A program made the translations under genes and the position numbers. From assembly GCA_900321005.1 (NCBI GenBank), contig ONUF01000001.1, positions 120,293 through 184,292 on the forward strand: a DNA stretch of 64,000 nt, written 5' to 3'. How positions within the stretch are numbered: the first letter of the stretch is position 1; each line of letters starts with the position of its first letter. This DNA is from an uncultured Bacteroidales bacterium. Its GTDB lineage: Bacteria > Bacteroidota > Bacteroidia > Bacteroidales > Paludibacteraceae. A model generated the notes under the pieces. The model saw only the letters and a program-made list of their open reading frames with translations. It was not told the DNA's origin and did no database searches. Positions 44,137 to 51,823 of this stretch are shown here, one piece after another.

Positions 44137-44168
44137 CAAAGGTACAGCTTTTATTTGACATGTACAAA
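44137..44168 (-). promoter_or_regulatory. promoter of the jelly-roll protein and barrel genes
   Basis: Minus strand TTTG (44165-44168), 20-nt spacer starting TACATGTCAAA, TACCTTTG (44137-44144). Positions 44157-44185 match 38378-38406 at 27 of 29 bases. Confidence 0.82.
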
Positions 44169-44238
44169 TTTAGCAGTTGTACGAGCCCTGTCTTTTAGAT
44201 ACCGAAACACACTGAAAATCAATAACTTATAAATCGAC

Positions 44239-45687
44239 ATGAAAAAATTAGTTGTACGCGTAGAATTTTTACTCCTTTTGGGCTTGACTTTTTGTGCGCA
44301 GAGTTGCCGTTTTAACGCTCAAAACACCCAAAATCGACTACAAGAGGCGGAAGAATTATATCGTCAGGGAAGTTCTTCGAATCACACAAGCCAGTATGAG
44401 TCTTCGGCTACCTATTTTAAGCAGGCCGAAGAGATCTTGGTTGCTTTGCCCGAATCGCCCCAACGAAATCAATTATTGGGCTTGACGTGGTTTCGCTTAG
44501 GCAACACCTCCGAAAGTGATATGCTGTATGACATCGCGCAAAATTACTATCGGAAAGCCATTCCAATGCTCAACCCTGACAGCAATGCCCTCTTTCTGTC
44601 ATGCCTATACCGTGACATCGCGCGAACCATGGTCATTACCGGTAATGGGGAGCGCGATAGCGTGTTTTGGTACTTTTCCCAAGCGGAAGAGTTTGCGCGA
44701 GCAGCACAGAGTGAGATCCTGCTACTCGATATCGATGCCTATCGCTACCAACTCTGCTATCCGGATAGTGTGGCGCACCGCCTTGCGGTTTGCAAGCAGT
44801 TGGCGGAAGAGTATGGTGTCCCTTCGCGTAATTCAGAGATCGTAGAACTACTCTTAGCGCAGCATGCCACCGACTCGGCTGCCTATTATTTGGAGCACTT
44901 ACAACCCACCGACTCAGCTTACACCTATTGGTTTGAGCAAAGCTACGCCTACCTGAATAGCAAAATTCTCTGTCAACGCGGACAAGCGGATAGTGCCTAT
45001 GCCATCCTATTAGACTTATACGACCGTAAGATAGATGAACTCCAGCGCGATGCGGGCGCGCGCACCTACGCGCTATCCTTACATTACGATGTCGCGCGCG
45101 AACAGCAACTGGCGCAAGAAGCGCAACGTGAACGGCAGTGGCAACAGAAAATATCAGTAGTATTGGTTCTGTTATCGGCCGTTTTGGTACTGTTACTCCT
45201 TGTTTCGTGGCGCTATTGGGTACACAGGCGTCGTGAACAAACCATGCAGTTGGAAGCCCTCCGAAATAAATACGTGCAGCAACTACAACTGGCACTCGAG
45301 CGGTTACAACAGAAAGTGAACCTCACCCGCGAAATCGAAATGCAGCGAATGAGGGGAAACGAAGTGGAATTCCCGAAATGGTTACAGACTTACCGCGATG
45401 AGCAGTTAACAATGAACAAAGAGAGTCTGGATGAATTAATCGCTTCGATTGACAAAGCCTTGGACGGCGCTATCAGTCGTCTCCGTGCAGAATACCCGGA
45501 ACTGACCGAATCGGATATGCAGTTTGCCATCCTTTCTATCATCGGCGCTTCTGACAATGATATGTCTATCGTACTGAACGTCCAAAAGCAAACGATCTAC
45601 CATAGAAGGCAAATCGTTCGTAAACACGTCAATCCGGACATCGACGACATCGATGCTTGGCTCCGCCAATATGTCTTAAGCGTGTAG
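44239..45687 (+). CDS. membrane-tethered regulator: TPR sensor, one helix, coiled coil, HTH
   Basis: The 482-residue protein has an N-terminal signal (EFLLLLGLTFCAQSC, possibly a lipobox), a periplasmic part with tetratricopeptide-like helices (about 30-290; ATYFKQAEEILVALPES, IAQNYYRKAIPMLNPDS), one membrane helix (about 302-324, ISVVLVLLSAVLVLLLLVSW), a basic cytoplasmic coiled coil, and a C-terminal LuxR-like helix-turn-helix (LTESDMQFAILSIIGASDND followed by VLNVQKQTIYHRRQIV; about 420-462). Such TPR-TM-HTH proteins are a known Bacteroidota class of one-component regulator. It is divergent from the surface-protein genes and probably controls them (inference). Its last 12 nt overlap recX. 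Confidence 0.82.
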   Translation: MKKLVVRVEFLLLLGLTFCAQSCRFNAQNTQNRLQEAEELYRQGSSSNHTSQYESSATYFKQAEEILVALPESPQRNQLLGLTWFRLGNTSESDMLYDIAQNYYRKAIPMLNPDSNALFLSCLYRDIARTMVITGNGERDSVFWYFSQAEEFARAAQSEILLLDIDAYRYQLCYPDSVAHRLAVCKQLAEEYGVPSRNSEIVELLLAQHATDSAAYYLEHLQPTDSAYTYWFEQSYAYLNSKILCQRGQADSAYAILLDLYDRKIDELQRDAGARTYALSLHYDVAREQQLAQEAQRERQWQQKISVVLVLLSAVLVLLLLVSWRYWVHRRREQTMQLEALRNKYVQQLQLALERLQQKVNLTREIEMQRMRGNEVEFPKWLQTYRDEQLTMNKESLDELIASIDKALDGAISRLRAEYPELTESDMQFAILSIIGASDNDMSIVLNVQKQTIYHRRQIVRKHVNPDIDDIDAWLRQYVLSV

Positions 45688-46122
45688 AGCGCGCTTAATC
45701 TCGTCCATCGTAAAACCACGCTGCGCGAGAAAGCGCAAACGTTTCTCTTCGGAGTCGGCGCGGCGCTCCTGAATGAGTTTGCGGAGGTTGGAGAAATAGC
45801 ATTTTTCCTCGATGGAATCGAGCGCTTTGGCTATTTCGGATTCGGGCAGTAGTAATGCGCGCAAACCTGCTTGGATCTTAAGACGTCCCCAGCGCTGGTA
45901 CTCCACCTTATCATGCACATACGCATTGCAGAAACGGGCGTCATTCAGGAAGTCCCGTTCGTACAGAATTTCCTCGATGGATTCGGCGATTTCTGCGGGT
46001 GCGCCCCACTCGTATAACTTACGGCGTACATCCGCTGCGCAGTGCTCCGATCGGGCACAATACGCCTCGCATTTATCCAACCATTCGTGCTTCGATAATT
46101 CGTGCTTTTCCATAGATGTCAT
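45676..46122 (-). CDS. recX: regulatory protein RecX
   Basis: The 148-residue all-helical protein modulates RecA filaments. Three-helix repeats are visible: CARSEHCAADVRRKLYEWG, LYERDFLNDARFCNAYVHDK, RWGRLKIQAGLRALLLPES, and the C-terminal EEKRLRFLAQRGFTMDEIKRAL. The start may be at 46122 or at the next methionine (46113). It overlaps prmC by 41-50 nt and is probably coupled to it. Confidence 0.9.
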   Translation of the reverse strand: MTSMEKHELSKHEWLDKCEAYCARSEHCAADVRRKLYEWGAPAEIAESIEEILYERDFLNDARFCNAYVHDKVEYQRWGRLKIQAGLRALLLPESEIAKALDSIEEKCYFSNLRKLIQERRADSEEKRLRFLAQRGFTMDEIKRALHA

Positions 46123-46996
46123 TCGTGATGAGTATATCCGTATAACCTAAACCGGCGAGTAAGTCTCTCATTTCTTCGCCAAAAGCTTCGTTGATCTCGA
46201 AGAAGAGGTGGGATGATTGATGATTGATGATTCTTCCGATCTGCTGTCGCCGTATGGATGATTGATGATTTTTTAAGAGTTCAGCAATTCTTCTGTAGAA
46301 ACGGAGCGGGTCGGAGTCGGGGACAAAGAGGGCGGAGTGCGGTTCGAAATCCAGTACGTTCGGGCGCATGGAGGATTTCTCGCTTTCCCGAATGTATGGC
46401 GGATTGGAGACGACGATATTTACCATTTGGTCATTTACCATGTACCATTTATTGAGATATTTGGTCATTTGGTCAGAGAAGATATCAGCGACCTGAAAGT
46501 TGACATCGACCTTATTGCGGCGGGCATTCTCGCGAGCGACGGCGATCGCTTCGGGAGAGATGTCGATACCCGTCACTTGCCATTCCGGATGCGCTTTTTT
46601 GAGGGCGAGAGCGATGCAGCCGCTTCCTGTTCCTACGTCCAGAACACGGATTGCTGATTGCTGATTGCTGATTGCTGATTGCTGATTGATTCTCTCGACC
46701 AGTTCTGCTGTCTCAGGTCTCGGAATGAGGGTGGCGGGAGTGACGCGGAGGTCCAGACCACACCATTCGGTGTGGCCGAAAATGTACTGAATCGGCTCAA
46801 AATGCAATAATCTGTCTATCACCTCTTGCACATGTGCAAAATTTTTTGTAATTTTGCAGCCGCTTAGGATTTGAGAGCGAGAGAGACCTGTTTCTTCTTC
46901 GACAATCCACCAAGCCAAGGCCTTCGCCTCATCCTTTTGGTAGGCGGATTTCAACTGGGATTGGATATTGGAGATTGTAGATTGGATATCGGTCAT
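46073..46996 (-). CDS. prmC: peptide chain release factor N5-glutamine methyltransferase
   Basis: This 307-residue enzyme methylates the GGQ glutamine of release factors. It has the N-terminal helical domain, PRPETAELVE (92-101), SAM motif LDVGTGSGCIAL (119-130) and the catalytic NPPY (198-201). Five heptamer arrays within it encode low-complexity segments at residues about 2-15, 103-117, 174-192 and 242-262 (two arrays). These sit at the N-terminus, before motif I, before NPPY, and in the loop before LFFEINEAFG, all loop positions in the family fold. The ATG at 46996 is chosen because the promoter at 47014-47045 excludes the longer frame starting at 47044. Confidence 0.94.
   Translation of the reverse strand: MTDIQSTISNIQSQLKSAYQKDEAKALAWWIVEEETGLSRSQILSGCKITKNFAHVQEVIDRLLHFEPIQYIFGHTEWCGLDLRVTPATLIPRPETAELVERINQQSAISNQQSAIRVLDVGTGSGCIALALKKAHPEWQVTGIDISPEAIAVARENARRNKVDVNFQVADIFSDQMTKYLNKWYMVNDQMVNIVVSNPPYIRESEKSSMRPNVLDFEPHSALFVPDSDPLRFYRRIAELLKNHQSSIRRQQIGRIINHQSSHLFFEINEAFGEEMRDLLAGLGYTDILITNDIYGKARIIEARMVG
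46212..46232. repeat. heptamer array inside prmC
   Basis: Three GATGATT units, read on the minus strand within IINHQSS before LFFEINEAFG. Confidence 0.88.
46257..46270. repeat. short heptamer array inside prmC
   Basis: Two GATGATT units 24 nt from the previous array, read as NHQSS on the minus strand. Confidence 0.75.
46420..46475. repeat. heptamer-like array inside prmC
   Basis: Units built from ATTTACC and ATTTGGTC, imperfect, encoding about SDQMTKYLNKWYMVNDQMV just before the NPPY motif. Confidence 0.75.
46649..46690. repeat. heptamer array inside prmC, 6 units
   Basis: Five exact GATTGCT units and one GATTGAT, encoding INQQSAISNQQSAI directly before SAM motif I. Confidence 0.93.
46825..46856 (+). 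promoter_or_regulatory. probable ribD promoter inside prmC
   Basis: CTTG (46825-46828), 20-nt spacer starting CACATGTGCAA, TAATTTTG (46849-46856). It lies antisense in the prmC coding region, about 170 nt before ribD. Confidence 0.68.
46957..46991. repeat. heptamer array at the prmC N-terminus
   Basis: GGGATTG, GATATTG, GAGATTG, TAGATTG, GATATCG encode DIQSTISNIQSQ right after the start methionine. Confidence 0.85.
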
Positions 46997-47013
46997 TGCT
47001 TTCAAATTTGCTG

Positions 47014-47045
47014 CAAAGATACTACAAAAAAATGGAATACGCAAA
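47014..47045 (-). promoter_or_regulatory. prmC promoter overlapping the ribD start
   Basis: Minus strand TTTG (47042-47045), 20-nt spacer starting CGTATTCCATT, TATCTTTG (47014-47021). It covers the first codons of ribD. Confidence 0.75.
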
Positions 47046-48072
47046 TTTTATTGCACGATGTATTGAAATAGCCCGCCGCGGGGAGTATTTCGTAGCGCCC
47101 AATCCGATGGTGGGAGCGGTGCTGGTGCGCAACAGCGACGAACAGATTCTTGCGGAGGGTTGGCATGAGCGGTATGGCGAAGGACATGCGGAAGTGAACT
47201 GTTTCAAGCATTTCGAGAATACAGAATACAGAGTACAGAATACAGACCTATCTACATGCACTTTGTTTGTAAGTCTTGAACCATGCTCGCATTACGGGAA
47301 GACGCCGCCATGCGCGAAGTTGATCATAGAGAAAGGCGTGGGGCGCGTGGTGGTAGGAATGTTGGACCCAAATCCGCTGGTTGCCGGCAAAGGCGTGCAG
47401 ATGTTACGGGACGCGGGTATCGAAGTGGTGGTCGGTGTGTTAGAGAACGAATGCCGCGAGTTGAACAAACGCTTCCTGTGCCTGCATGAGAAGAAACGGC
47501 CGTATGTGATACTGAAATGGGCAGAGACTGCCGACGGATTCCTTGACCGAAACCGTCGGATTGAAGATTTAAGATTGAAGATTGAAGATTTGCACCTGAA
47601 CGGTGCGTTAGCGATCTCGACGCCGGAGACGAAGAAGATCGTGCATCGTATGCGGGCGGAGAATATGGCGATCATGGTGGGCACGAACACGGTGCTGCTC
47701 GATAATCCCCGTTTGCTCAACACCCACTGGGAGGGACGCAACCCCATCCGCGTGACCTTGGACAGGCACAACCGGATACCTGCCGACGCCCGGATTTTTT
47801 CCGATGGAATCGAGACAATCGTGTATCGCGAGCGTACGGACTGGCCGTATGTGCTGTCGGACCTGGCGAGCCGGAATATCCACTCGATACTCGTAGAAGG
47901 CGGAGCGACGCTGCTGAACCATATTCTCGAGGCCGGAATATGGGATGAGATACACGTGGAGGTGGCGCCGGAGATCACGATAGGCGAGGGTGTGGCGGCG
48001 CCGAAAATAGCGTTGCCGGAGGCGTTTGAGACCGTCGATGGACATCGGTTGTACACGATTGTAAGAAAATAA
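47032..48072 (+). CDS. ribD: riboflavin biosynthesis deaminase/reductase
   Basis: This 346-residue bifunctional enzyme carries out the second and third steps of riboflavin synthesis. The N-terminal deaminase shows the zinc ligands HAE (52-54) and PCSHYGKTPPC (84-94); the C-terminal reductase shows LKWAETADGF, NTVLLDNPRL and VEGGATLLNHIL. Two heptamer arrays encode insertions at residues about 62-72 (ENTEYRVQNTD, between the zinc motifs) and 174-188 (RRIEDLRLKIEDLHL, in the reductase after ADGFLDR). Start at the ATG 47032 gives the standard N-terminus (EYANFIARCIEIA). Confidence 0.95.
   Translation: MEYANFIARCIEIARRGEYFVAPNPMVGAVLVRNSDEQILAEGWHERYGEGHAEVNCFKHFENTEYRVQNTDLSTCTLFVSLEPCSHYGKTPPCAKLIIEKGVGRVVVGMLDPNPLVAGKGVQMLRDAGIEVVVGVLENECRELNKRFLCLHEKKRPYVILKWAETADGFLDRNRRIEDLRLKIEDLHLNGALAISTPETKKIVHRMRAENMAIMVGTNTVLLDNPRLLNTHWEGRNPIRVTLDRHNRIPADARIFSDGIETIVYRERTDWPYVLSDLASRNIHSILVEGGATLLNHILEAGIWDEIHVEVAPEITIGEGVAAPKIALPEAFETVDGHRLYTIVRK
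47217..47247. repeat. heptamer array inside ribD (deaminase part)
   Basis: GAATACA, GAATACA, GAGTACA, GAATACA, in frame, encoding ENTEYRVQNTD. Confidence 0.92.
47559..47593. repeat. heptamer array inside ribD (reductase part)
   Basis: GATTGAA, GATTTAA, GATTGAA, GATTGAA, GATTTGC, in frame, encoding RIEDLRLKIEDLH. Confidence 0.92.
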
Positions 48073-48073
48073 A

Positions 48074-48105
48074 TTTGCGTAATTCAAAATTATTTTGTAA
48101 TTTTG
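48074..48105 (+). promoter_or_regulatory. promoter of the envelope-biogenesis operon
   Basis: TTTG (48074-48077), 20-nt spacer starting CGTAATTCAAA, TAATTTTG (48098-48105). The ribD stop is 1 nt before the -33 box. Confidence 0.83.
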
Positions 48106-48125
48106 CACCCGCTAACAAAAACGAT

Positions 48126-48959
48126 ATGAAAAGAACTTGGATTATAGTTGCCGCGTTGGCATGTTTGTTGCTCTACGGATGTCAGGCGTTTGAGAAGAAA
48201 CAGCAGTCCGGCGCAGCGGTGGAGTTGAACGGGCATTATCTATACCGCTCGACCTTGGATTCGCTGACTTTAGGAATGAACAGCGAAGACAGTCTGCGTG
48301 CGGCGCAGTTGTTTATACGGCAGTGGGCGCAGGATATATTGCTGTACGACGCGACGATGTCGCATACGAATGCGCAGATAGAGACCATGGTAGAGGACTA
48401 TCGCCGGACGCTCTATGCGCAGGCGTACGAGGAGCGATTGGTGGAGAGCCGGATGTCGAAGACGATCACGGACAGTACGGTGAATGCGCTATACCAACAG
48501 ATGCCCGAGCGGTTTAAGTTAGACGAGAGCATCATGAAGGGAATGCTGGTGGTCGTTCCGTCTGATGCGCCGAACATCCAGAAATTACGCCAATGGATGG
48601 CTGCGCAGTCGCTGGACAAGTTCGAGAAATACGTCTATCAGAACGCAAGCGGCTATGAGCTGTTTGTGGACCAATGGAAGACGACCACGGAGATCATCCG
48701 GTTGGTGCCTATCGAGCGCGCAGACTTGGAGAGTCGCCTGAAGGGGTCGAACCACATAGAAGTGGCGGATTCATCGAAGATTTATCTGCTGCAGATCACA
48801 GAGAAAAGCATGCGCGGCGAGGCGATGCCGGTGGAGTACGCCCGTCCGCAGATAGAGAAGATCATCCTCAATGCCCGTCGGGTGGAGTTCATGCGCAAGG
48901 AGCGCGAGCGACTCTACAACGAGGCGATACAAAAACGAAAAATACATTTCTATGAATAA
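48126..48959 (+). CDS. periplasmic chaperone/PPIase-like lipoprotein
   Basis: The 277-residue protein has a lipoprotein signal (WIIVAALACLLLYGC, Cys19) and a long helical body (QAYEERLVESRMSKTITDST, then LYQQMPERFKLDESIMKGMLV) that resembles the N-terminal chaperone part of SurA/PpiD-type proteins, without a clear rotamase core. First gene of the operon with surA and the OstA-like gene, so a role in outer-membrane protein assembly is likely. The surA start overlaps its end by 8 nt. The start at 48126 fits the promoter; an earlier in-frame ATG at 48075 lies in the promoter. Confidence 0.78.
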   Translation: MKRTWIIVAALACLLLYGCQAFEKKQQSGAAVELNGHYLYRSTLDSLTLGMNSEDSLRAAQLFIRQWAQDILLYDATMSHTNAQIETMVEDYRRTLYAQAYEERLVESRMSKTITDSTVNALYQQMPERFKLDESIMKGMLVVVPSDAPNIQKLRQWMAAQSLDKFEKYVYQNASGYELFVDQWKTTTEIIRLVPIERADLESRLKGSNHIEVADSSKIYLLQITEKSMRGEAMPVEYARPQIEKIILNARRVEFMRKERERLYNEAIQKRKIHFYE

Positions 48960-50295
48960 GATAAAGGCAATAGTGTTATTCGCCCTCTTTGCTCTCACGG
49001 CGCAAGCGCAGGGAGTGATAGACGAGGTGATATGGGTAGTAGGCGACGAGGCGATCTTGCGCAGCGAAGTGGAAGAGGAGCGTCTGCGTGCGCAGTACGA
49101 AGGACAGCAAATCGCGGGCGATCCGTATTGCGTGATTCCCGAGCAGCTCGCCGTACAGAAACTCTACCTGCACCAGGCGGAGTTAGACTCCATCGAGGCG
49201 AGTGAGTCGTCAGTGAGTCACCAGGTAGACATGCGTATGAACTACTACATCAACCAGATTGGATCGAAGGAGAAGATGGAGGAGTATTTCCGCAAGTCGA
49301 GCAGTGAGATCCGCGAGGAGATGATGACGGCGGTGCGCAATCAGATGATTATCCAACAGATGCAGCAGAAGTTGACGTCGAACATCAAACCGACGCCGGC
49401 GGATGTGCGCCGTTATTACAACACCCTGCCTTTGGATTCGCTCCCGATGATGCCGGCGCAGGTGGAGGTACAGATACTGAGTTTTGAGCCCGCCGTGCCG
49501 ACGGAAGAGACGGAGCGCGTGAAGCAGCGTCTGCGTGAGTTCACGGAGCGCGTGCAGAGTGGGAGAGCCGATTTCAGCATGTTAGCGCGCCTCTATTCGG
49601 AGGACACGGAGAGTGCGAAACGTGGTGGAGAGTTGGGCTTTGTCGGCAAGGGCCAGTTGGTGCCGGAGTTCGCGGAGGTGGCGTTTAACATGAACGACCC
49701 CAAGCGCGTGAGCCGCATCGTGAAGACCGAGTACGGCTATCATATCATCCAACTCATAGAGAAAAAAGGAGACCGCATCAACTGCCGTCATATATTGCTT
49801 CGTCCCCGCATCAGCGCGAGCGACAAGGTGAAAGCGATAGAGCGTCTGGACAGTATTCGTCAGCAGATATTGGCGGACAGTATGCAGTTCGAGCAGGCGG
49901 TGCTGCGCTTCTCGGAAGACAAGAACACAGTGATGAACGCCGGTCTGATGATCAACCCCAATACGGGCGGCAGTAAGTTCGAGTACCAGGATCTGGCGCC
50001 GGAGATAGCGAAGCAGATATACGCGATGCAGGAAGGCGAAGTGTCGCAGCCGTTCGTGATGATGGACCAGTCGAAGAACCGCGAGGTATGCGCTATCGTG
50101 CGGCTGAAGAAGAAGACCGACGTGCACCGCGCGAACCTGACCGATGACTTCCAGACGATCAAGTCGATGTTGGAAGCCCAGAAAGGCCAGGAGTTGCTGC
50201 GCGACTGGATCCTGAAAAAACAAAAGACGACATTTGTGCAGATCAGCCCCGAGTGGCAAGGCTGCGACTTTGAATATCCCGGGTGGCTACACTGA
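48952..50295 (+). CDS. surA: periplasmic peptidyl-prolyl isomerase/chaperone SurA
   Basis: The 447-residue protein has a signal peptide (IKAIVLFALFALTAQA), a SurA_N helical domain (GVIDEVIWVVGDEAILRSEV) and two parvulin-type rotamase domains: about 170-285 (LARLYSEDTESAKRGGELGFVG, YGYHIIQLIEK) and 290-400 (INCRHILLRP, LRFSEDKNTVMNAG). It folds outer-membrane proteins in the periplasm. The overlap with the genes on both sides (8 and 13 nt) supports an operon. Confidence 0.92.
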   Translation: MNKIKAIVLFALFALTAQAQGVIDEVIWVVGDEAILRSEVEEERLRAQYEGQQIAGDPYCVIPEQLAVQKLYLHQAELDSIEASESSVSHQVDMRMNYYINQIGSKEKMEEYFRKSSSEIREEMMTAVRNQMIIQQMQQKLTSNIKPTPADVRRYYNTLPLDSLPMMPAQVEVQILSFEPAVPTEETERVKQRLREFTERVQSGRADFSMLARLYSEDTESAKRGGELGFVGKGQLVPEFAEVAFNMNDPKRVSRIVKTEYGYHIIQLIEKKGDRINCRHILLRPRISASDKVKAIERLDSIRQQILADSMQFEQAVLRFSEDKNTVMNAGLMINPNTGGSKFEYQDLAPEIAKQIYAMQEGEVSQPFVMMDQSKNREVCAIVRLKKKTDVHRANLTDDFQTIKSMLEAQKGQELLRDWILKKQKTTFVQISPEWQGCDFEYPGWLH

Positions 50296-51803
50296 TCTTC
50301 ATATTACTGCAGACGATGGTGTATCTGGAGCGGTCGGAGACGCTGAGTTTTGACCAGGATCGCATCGCCGACGCACAGATTCTTCGGGGAAACGTGCGCT
50401 TCCGGCATGACGATGCGCTTATGTTCTGCGACAGCGCGTATTTCTACGAGACGACCAACTCGCTGGATGCGTTCGGGCATGTGCGTTTCGAGCAAGGCGA
50501 CACCTTACAGGGTTTCTGCGACCGGTTGTACTACAACGGCAACACCAAGCTCGCGCGTATGCGCCGGCATGTACGGATGGTACACGGGCGGGAGCAGGAG
50601 AACCCCACGGTGCTGACGACCGACAGTCTGAACTACGACCGTGCGCGGGGCGTGGCGTATTACTACTCGGGCGGCGTCATTCAGGACTCGCTCAACACCC
50701 TCACTTCCGTTCGCGGGCAGTACGTGCCGAACACCAAACAGGCGCTATTCCGGCAAGAGGTGCACCTGACGAACCCCAATTTCGTGCTGACGAGTGACAC
50801 GCTGATCTACCATACGGATACGAAGGTGGCGAATATCGTCAGTCCGACGACGATCCTGTACGAAGAGAAGACGACGATCACTACTTCGCGCGGGTGGTAC
50901 AACACGGACAGCGAGCAGTCGATGCTGCTGGACCGGTCGCTGGTGAAGCATAAAGACGGCAAGTCGATGACGGGTGACACGATCTATTACGACAAGAAGA
51001 TCGGTTTTGGCAAGGTGTTGGGCCGCATGGAGATGCGCGACACGGCGCAGCGGGCGACGCTCTACGGCGAGTACGGACAGATGTACGAAGAATACAGCCG
51101 CGGCTATGCGACCGACAGTGCGTTGATGGTGGACTGGTCCGACAGCGTACATGTGGCGTATATACACGCCGACACGTTGTTCACGGAAGAGTTGCATTTT
51201 GCGGACTCAGCCCTGGCGGACAGCACTTACCGGCGCGTGCGCGCTCACCACAAGGCGCGTATATATAGAGATGACATGCAGATGGTGTGCGACTCGATGG
51301 TGTATCTGGGTTCGGACTCGACGATCCACCTCTACACGACACCTATCTGCTGGAACAACAACCAACAGATCGCGGCGGATAGTATCGTGGTGTATATCGT
51401 CAACGGGGCAGTGGATCATGCGGTAGGTGCACCGAACGCGATATGCGTGCTGCAGGACACACTCGATATCTTCGACCAGATGAGCGGCAAGGAGATCACG
51501 GCGTACCTGACCGACGGCGAGGTGCATACGATAGACGTGAGCGGCAATGCGTTGACGATCTACTATCCGAGGGATGAAGAAGACGGCAGTTATGTGGGGA
51601 TGAACACGACGGAGAGCAGTTATATCCGCGCGTATGTGCGAAACCGGAATATCTACCGCCTGCGGTTCACCAAAGAGACCACGGGAATCCTCTTCCCGCT
51701 CGACCAGATTCCCGGCGGCGCCGATCGACTGGCGGATTTCTTCTGGGCGGAAGACATACGACCGATCAGTCCGGAGGATGTATTCCGTAAGATTGATGAT
51801 TGA
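50283..51803 (+). CDS. OstA/LptA-like organic solvent tolerance protein
   Basis: The 506-residue protein consists of LptA/OstA-type beta-jelly-roll units (ILRGNVRFRHDDALMFCDSA, DSLDAFGHVRFEQGDTLQG, TSDTLIYHTDTKVANIV, TGDTIYYDKKIGFGKVLGRM). Such proteins bridge lipopolysaccharide transport in the periplasm. The start is a GTG at 50283 inside the surA end; the leader MATLIFILLQTMVYL is a weak signal peptide. The last codons (RKIDD, stop) come from a heptamer array. Bacteroidetes often have such a long multi-unit OstA protein. Confidence 0.85.
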   Translation: MATLIFILLQTMVYLERSETLSFDQDRIADAQILRGNVRFRHDDALMFCDSAYFYETTNSLDAFGHVRFEQGDTLQGFCDRLYYNGNTKLARMRRHVRMVHGREQENPTVLTTDSLNYDRARGVAYYYSGGVIQDSLNTLTSVRGQYVPNTKQALFRQEVHLTNPNFVLTSDTLIYHTDTKVANIVSPTTILYEEKTTITTSRGWYNTDSEQSMLLDRSLVKHKDGKSMTGDTIYYDKKIGFGKVLGRMEMRDTAQRATLYGEYGQMYEEYSRGYATDSALMVDWSDSVHVAYIHADTLFTEELHFADSALADSTYRRVRAHHKARIYRDDMQMVCDSMVYLGSDSTIHLYTTPICWNNNQQIAADSIVVYIVNGAVDHAVGAPNAICVLQDTLDIFDQMSGKEITAYLTDGEVHTIDVSGNALTIYYPRDEEDGSYVGMNTTESSYIRAYVRNRNIYRLRFTKETTGILFPLDQIPGGADRLADFFWAEDIRPISPEDVFRKIDD

Positions 51804-51815
51804 TAATTGATGATT
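51791..51815. repeat. heptamer array spanning the OstA-like stop
   Basis: GATT, then GATGATT, GATAATT, GATGATT. The reading frame ends KIDD-stop inside the array, the same ending as rfbC (SIDD-stop). Confidence 0.88.
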
Positions 51816-51823
51816 TTATAGAT

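Noticed and set aside
46649-46690. A CRISPR-like array
   Set aside because: The units are 7 bp and directly adjoining, without spacers, and are read as part of prmC.
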